A stretch of DNA of 64,000 nt from Candidatus Nitrosotenuis cloacae (GTDB taxonomy: Archaea > Thermoproteota > Nitrososphaeria > Nitrososphaerales > Nitrosopumilaceae), in NCBI RefSeq assembly GCF_000955905.1, contig NZ_CP011097.1:1452582-1516581 (forward strand), written 5' to 3'. A program made the translations under genes and the position numbers. Positions 60,691 to 64,000 of the stretch are shown one piece after another; the first letter of the stretch is position 1, and every line of letters starts with the position of its first letter. The notes under the pieces are model-generated. The model was not told where the DNA came from. It made no database searches and saw only the letters and a program-made list of their open reading frames with translations.

Positions 60691-61659
60691 ATGTCAGAAA
60701 AATCCCTTGCTCGCCTAAAGGATCATCTGGACTTGATGAAAAAAGAGCTTGACAACACCACGTCACAAATAAAACAGTTTGAGACAAAAAGCCAGGCAGA
60801 GAAAAAATCCATCGATACAATAAATGTCAAGACACTAAAGCGCCATGAAGACGAATTAGTACAAGAGATTTCCAAAATCCAAAAGGAGATAAAAAAATCA
60901 AGATCCAAAATATTGCTGATTGCCGAGATTGCGGTCTTGCCCGTAGTCTTTTTAATGCTACTAATGTCTGGTGTAACAGATTCTATCTTTATTGGCGATT
61001 CAAAAGAGCCGCCAAACGTGCTTAAGACCAAATACTTTACGGAAAATCTCCGGGGTGACACAGTAGATGTGTGGAAGTCATGGAGGTTGGTCGATTCCAA
61101 AATTAATGTCAACATTCTCAAATCCCCGCGTGTAAGTGAGCACCAGCTTGAGGTGATAAGAAACTCGATCATGTCTGAGGAAACCCAAGAGTTTGATGAT
61201 TCTTTGGTGCACAAGGGCCCCAAGGGATCAAAATCCACATACTATGTTGGATGGGCAGGCGCACTCAAAGAGGCCTCAAAGCAAGAAACAAAATACAACA
61301 TACCAACAAAATTTGAGTTTGTTGAGAACAATGGAATTGGAGACATCATCATAACATTATCCAACATCAAGGATTCTGATGGATACACAGGATATACAAA
61401 GTCAGTCACACAAGACAATGAAATTCTGAAATCATTTATCACAATTTATGATATTTCAAATCTTACAGATGATCAGCTGGAAACAATACTACGACACGAG
61501 TTCGGCCATGCGTTAGGACTTGGCCATTCTACTGCCACAGAGGACTTGATGGCGCCAACAATTGACATGACCATTCCATACATTTCTGATTGCAACATTG
61601 ACGCAATTGTGAATCTGTATAATGCAAACGAAGACAGCCAAACAGTTTGTGAGAAATAA
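60691..61659 (+). CDS. Membrane-anchored metzincin-type metalloprotease
   Basis: A 322-residue protein. Residues 1-70 are a coiled coil (cytosolic), one helix at 72-93 (LLIAEIAVLPVVFLMLLMSG), then an extracytoplasmic protease domain. The zinc site is HEFGHALGLGH (His269, Glu270, His273, His279), with the Met-turn in EDLMAPTID, the matrixin pattern. A pro-peptide with a cysteine switch is not seen. The cytosolic coiled coil could meet the CBS protein made from the preceding gene. Targets unknown, presumably surface proteins. Confidence 0.9.
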   Translation: MSEKSLARLKDHLDLMKKELDNTTSQIKQFETKSQAEKKSIDTINVKTLKRHEDELVQEISKIQKEIKKSRSKILLIAEIAVLPVVFLMLLMSGVTDSIFIGDSKEPPNVLKTKYFTENLRGDTVDVWKSWRLVDSKINVNILKSPRVSEHQLEVIRNSIMSEETQEFDDSLVHKGPKGSKSTYYVGWAGALKEASKQETKYNIPTKFEFVENNGIGDIIITLSNIKDSDGYTGYTKSVTQDNEILKSFITIYDISNLTDDQLETILRHEFGHALGLGHSTATEDLMAPTIDMTIPYISDCNIDAIVNLYNANEDSQTVCEK

Positions 61660-62589
61660 CTAGAGGCCTGCTTCGTTTAGGACTAGTCCCAAAAGTGCTG
61701 CGCGCGTAAACTTGCCATATTCTGCTTGTTGAAAGTATTTTGCTTGTTTTGTGGAATCAACATCAGTTGATATCTCATCAACTCTTGGCAGCGGATGCAA
61801 GATGATTGCATTTTCCTTCATTTTTCCCACAACATCGAGTCCAATTTTGTAGCTGCCTCGCACCTTTTGGTATTCCTCTTCGTCTGGGAATCTCTCCTTT
61901 TGGATTCTTGTCACATAAATGACATCAAGCTCATCGATGTATTCATCAAGGTTTGTTGATTCCTTTAGTGAGACCTTTTTTTGGATTTCATAAATAGAGT
62001 CTGCTCGAATTTTTAGGGATTCTGGTGATATCAGCCTAATGTCAACATCATAGTTTGATAGTGCATACAAAAGCGAATAGACGGTTCTGCCATATTTCAG
62101 ATCGCCTACTATACCGATTTTTAGGCCATCAATTTTGTTTTTTTCCTTTTTTATGGTGTACAGGTCCTGTATTGCTTGTGTTGGGTGCTCCTCTGTTCCG
62201 CTTCCGGCATTTAGCACCGGCTTCTCAGAGATTTCAGATGCAAATCGACTAGAACCATCAAGTGGATGGCGCAGTGCCAATACATCAGAGTAAATTGAGA
62301 TCATCTTAATTGTGTCTGCCAGGCTTTCTCCCTTTTTTGTGGAAGAAGATGCCATGTCTGCTATTCCAAGCGAGGTTCCGCCAATTAGTGCCATTGCCGC
62401 CTGGAAGCTCAGTCGGGTTCTGGTGCTCGGCTCAAAGAACAGATATCCAAGTGTTTTTCCTCGGCCAATCTCTCGGCGTTGGGTTGGATCCATCTTGATT
62501 ATTTTATCGGTTGCAGAAAACACTGATTCGAATTTTGCCTTGTCAAAATCACGTACAGATATGATATCTTTTTGGAAAAAGTCGTTCAT
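61660..62589 (-). CDS. pyrB: Aspartate carbamoyltransferase catalytic chain
   Basis: A 309-residue catalytic subunit for the first committed step of pyrimidine synthesis. The carbamoyl-phosphate site STRTRLSFQAAM, the HPTQAIQDL and HPLPRVDEI motifs are intact. The ATG at 62589 (MNDFFQKDI) is preferred; the frame to 62637 would overlap the divergent pyrI start. Confidence 0.95.
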   Translation of the reverse strand: MNDFFQKDIISVRDFDKAKFESVFSATDKIIKMDPTQRREIGRGKTLGYLFFEPSTRTRLSFQAAMALIGGTSLGIADMASSSTKKGESLADTIKMISIYSDVLALRHPLDGSSRFASEISEKPVLNAGSGTEEHPTQAIQDLYTIKKEKNKIDGLKIGIVGDLKYGRTVYSLLYALSNYDVDIRLISPESLKIRADSIYEIQKKVSLKESTNLDEYIDELDVIYVTRIQKERFPDEEEYQKVRGSYKIGLDVVGKMKENAIILHPLPRVDEISTDVDSTKQAKYFQQAEYGKFTRAALLGLVLNEAGL

Positions 62590-62631
62590 TTCTTTCAATG
62601 ATATATACTGGTTACTATACAAAGTATTCTG

Positions 62632-63093
62632 ATGCAAGAATCAAATCTCATAGTACGCAGAATAAAGGACGGAACCGTAATTGATCACATAGAGGGTGGA
62701 AAAGGCCTCAAGGTTCTGGATGCTCTTGGCATCAATGGCGAGGATGGAGATGTAATCACGGTGGCGCTAAATGTGCCCAGCGGCAAATACAGTAAAAAAG
62801 ACATTATCAAAGTAGAAAACCGCTATCTGCAAGACTTTGATACAAACAAGCTTGCGGTAATATCTCCAAAGGCCACTATCAATATCATAAAAGACTACAA
62901 GCTTGTCGAAAAGCGCCGGGTAGCCCTGCCAAACAAAATTGAGAAGATCTTCAGATGTTCAAACCCAGACTGCATAACAAACAGCAAAGAGGACATCGAA
63001 TCAGTCATGGAAGTAATTGACAAGAACGGCCTTGTCCTAAAATGCAAATATTGCACAAGAATCTTAGATGTAAATCAGCTGAAATATTGCTAA
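62632..63093 (+). CDS. pyrI: Aspartate carbamoyltransferase regulatory chain
   Basis: A 153-residue regulatory subunit: an allosteric nucleotide-binding domain (IKDGTVIDHIEGGKGLKVL) and a zinc domain with CSNPDC and CKYC. With PyrB it forms the c6r6 enzyme controlled by CTP/ATP. Unusually it is divergent from pyrB (42 nt apart) rather than downstream, with a TATA-like TATATAC before it. Ends 27 nt before the convergent atpK gene. Confidence 0.95.
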   Translation: MQESNLIVRRIKDGTVIDHIEGGKGLKVLDALGINGEDGDVITVALNVPSGKYSKKDIIKVENRYLQDFDTNKLAVISPKATINIIKDYKLVEKRRVALPNKIEKIFRCSNPDCITNSKEDIESVMEVIDKNGLVLKCKYCTRILDVNQLKYC

Positions 63094-63119
63094 ACTAAAA
63101 CAAAGAGTTTTTTTGGGAT

Positions 63120-63437
63120 TTACTGTCCCAAGATAATGAACATCATGACGATTCCGTAGATTGCGATTGACTCGACCATACCTACGAAGATGAATACTTT
63201 GGACTGTAATGCTGGGTTCTCACTAATGACGGCAAGACCTGCAGATCCTACATAACCTAATCCGATTCCTGCACCAAATGCTGCAAGACCAAATGCTAAA
63301 CCTGCACCAAGAATTTTCAGCGAACCAGAGTCACCAGATGGTGCTGCTCCTTCTTCTGCTGCAAACGCAAGGCCTGTCATTGCTGAGAGTGATACTACTG
63401 TTGCCAAAAGCAATAACGCAAAGGATTTCATTTTCAA
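63120..63437 (-). CDS. atpK: A-type ATP synthase c-ring subunit K
   Basis: A 105-residue c subunit with an N-terminal signal-like helix (ALLLLATVVSLSAMTGLAFA) and two membrane helices. The ion-carrying Glu is in GMVESIAIYG. The position of the sodium-binding Gln in the first helix (GxGxGxGY) is Leu (GIGLGY), which fits proton rather than sodium use, inferred from c-ring comparisons. It follows the atpD/48-codon ORF in the same direction. Confidence 0.93.
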   Translation of the reverse strand: MKMKSFALLLLATVVSLSAMTGLAFAAEEGAAPSGDSGSLKILGAGLAFGLAAFGAGIGLGYVGSAGLAVISENPALQSKVFIFVGMVESIAIYGIVMMFIILGQ

Positions 63438-63465
63438 ATTTGCTCCCTGACCTCCTTTATTTAAA

Positions 63466-63612
63466 TCATAGTGTGGTTTTGGAAATTTTGTCCAACGTTT
63501 TTGTTTTGAATTGTTTTAGATCAGATTTGATAGAATCTGCCTGAGTGCTGTTTTCTGTTTCCAGTGCGTTGCTTGCTTGATCGAGCAATCTTTTGATGTC
63601 TTGTTTTGCCAT
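63466..63612 (-). CDS. 48-residue ORF in the ATP synthase operon
   Basis: A short frame beginning MAKQDIKRLLDQASNAL and ending KISKTTL, one base after the atpD stop. It is a single charged helix pattern with heptads, without motif. Its tight position between atpD and atpK suggests a real small protein. Function unknown; a peripheral stalk piece is a guess. Confidence 0.55.
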   Translation of the reverse strand: MAKQDIKRLLDQASNALETENSTQADSIKSDLKQFKTKTLDKISKTTL

Positions 63613-63613
63613 T

Positions 63614-64000
63614 TTACTTCTTCTTCTCCATTACTGCCTTGACTTTTTTTAGTCTTGCGAATTCTTCTCTTTCTCGCTCTTCTAGTGTGGATAGGATGAA
63701 TTTGATTCGCAGTCTATATTGCGGAATGATGACGTTTTCAAGCGCATTTAGGAGTTTTTGCGTCTTTTCAAGCGCCTTTGCGAGCGCAAAAATAGAGTTC
63801 TCGTATTCTGCTGCTTTGCAGATTTTTGGCAACAATGCCTTGATCTGCTTTGCAGCCCGATCTATTGAAGAGTTGGTGTCTGCAAATCCATAAGGCATTG
63901 ATTTTGTGTCTTTTTCAGTTACATTTAGCGTGGGTATGGTAACATCCACTACTCGCTTTACCTTGGTGTCCACTTCCATTACTGCTGGAGTTGATTGTGC
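63614..64000 (-). CDS. atpD: A-type ATP synthase subunit D, C-terminal part
   Basis: At least 128 codons of a D subunit; the frame stays open to the window edge, so the N-terminal third is outside. The visible part has the long central-stalk coiled coil (FALAKALEKTQKLLNALENV, IIPQYRLRIKFILSTLEERE). Subunit D forms the rotor shaft with F. Usual length is about 200 residues. Confidence 0.9.
   Translation of the reverse strand, partial: AQSTPAVMEVDTKVKRVVDVTIPTLNVTEKDTKSMPYGFADTNSSIDRAAKQIKALLPKICKAAEYENSIFALAKALEKTQKLLNALENVIIPQYRLRIKFILSTLEEREREEFARLKKVKAVMEKKK

Overview
The window looks like a chromosome segment of an ammonia-oxidiser-type archaeon of the Nitrososphaerota (Thaumarchaeota), probably the Nitrosopumilales/Nitrosotenuis side. 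Indicators are a low-GC genome, short or absent leaders with frequent TTG and GTG starts, archaeal-only machinery (archaellum Arl genes, A-type ATP synthase, aspartate carbamoyltransferase PyrB/PyrI, a Nep1 rRNA methyltransferase, a thiolase/DUF35 pair), a tRNA-Gly gene without encoded CCA, and thaumarchaeal envelope families (PEFG C-terminal signals, CFI-box tails, repeats with an FWxDG core). No ammonia monooxygenase gene lies here, so the lineage is inferred.

Layout. 0-8.4 kb: small secreted proteins, a double winged-helix regulator, a universal stress protein, two transporters and acidic-repeat proteins. Two sets of shared upstream motifs suggest two small local regulons. 8.5-19.6 kb: tRNA-Gly(UCC), Nep1, a secreted TIM-barrel-like protein, class II ribonucleotide reductase next to a winged-helix/ATP-cone/NrdD-like probable regulator, zinc-ribbon proteins, the thiolase-DUF35 pair, a nitrilase, a tautomerase and a rhomboid protease. 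19.6-27.3 kb: an envelope/copper block with a cupredoxin and a CopC-CopD-beta-propeller fusion. 27.4-33.4 kb: a long coiled-coil protein, a Zn/Mn-type ABC importer divergent from a NikR-like regulator across a clear inverted repeat, and a secreted protein coupled to that regulator.

33.4-51.1 kb is one motility and chemotaxis island on the minus strand. In transcription order it holds archaellin genes, a membrane-anchored ArlC/D/E- or ArlX-like protein, arlG, arlF, arlH, arlI, arlJ, cheW, an 85-residue protein, cheB, cheA, cheC, cheD, cheR, a possible micro-ORF, cheW, cheY and a second cheC-like gene. Stop/start overlaps are common, so much of it is probably co-translated. No methyl-accepting receptor and no recognisable cheF lie in the window. 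A TrmB-type regulator diverges from the archaellin end and is a candidate motility regulator.

52.2-64 kb: a 1685-residue protein made almost wholly of TPR repeats with recently duplicated DNA, a large repeat-containing surface protein, a CBS-type protein followed directly by a membrane-anchored metzincin-like protease, divergent pyrB and pyrI, and the end of an A-type ATP synthase operon (D subunit, a 48-residue ORF, c-ring subunit). No rRNA, insertion sequence, CRISPR array or integrase was seen. No stretch above 300 bases lacks a gene.
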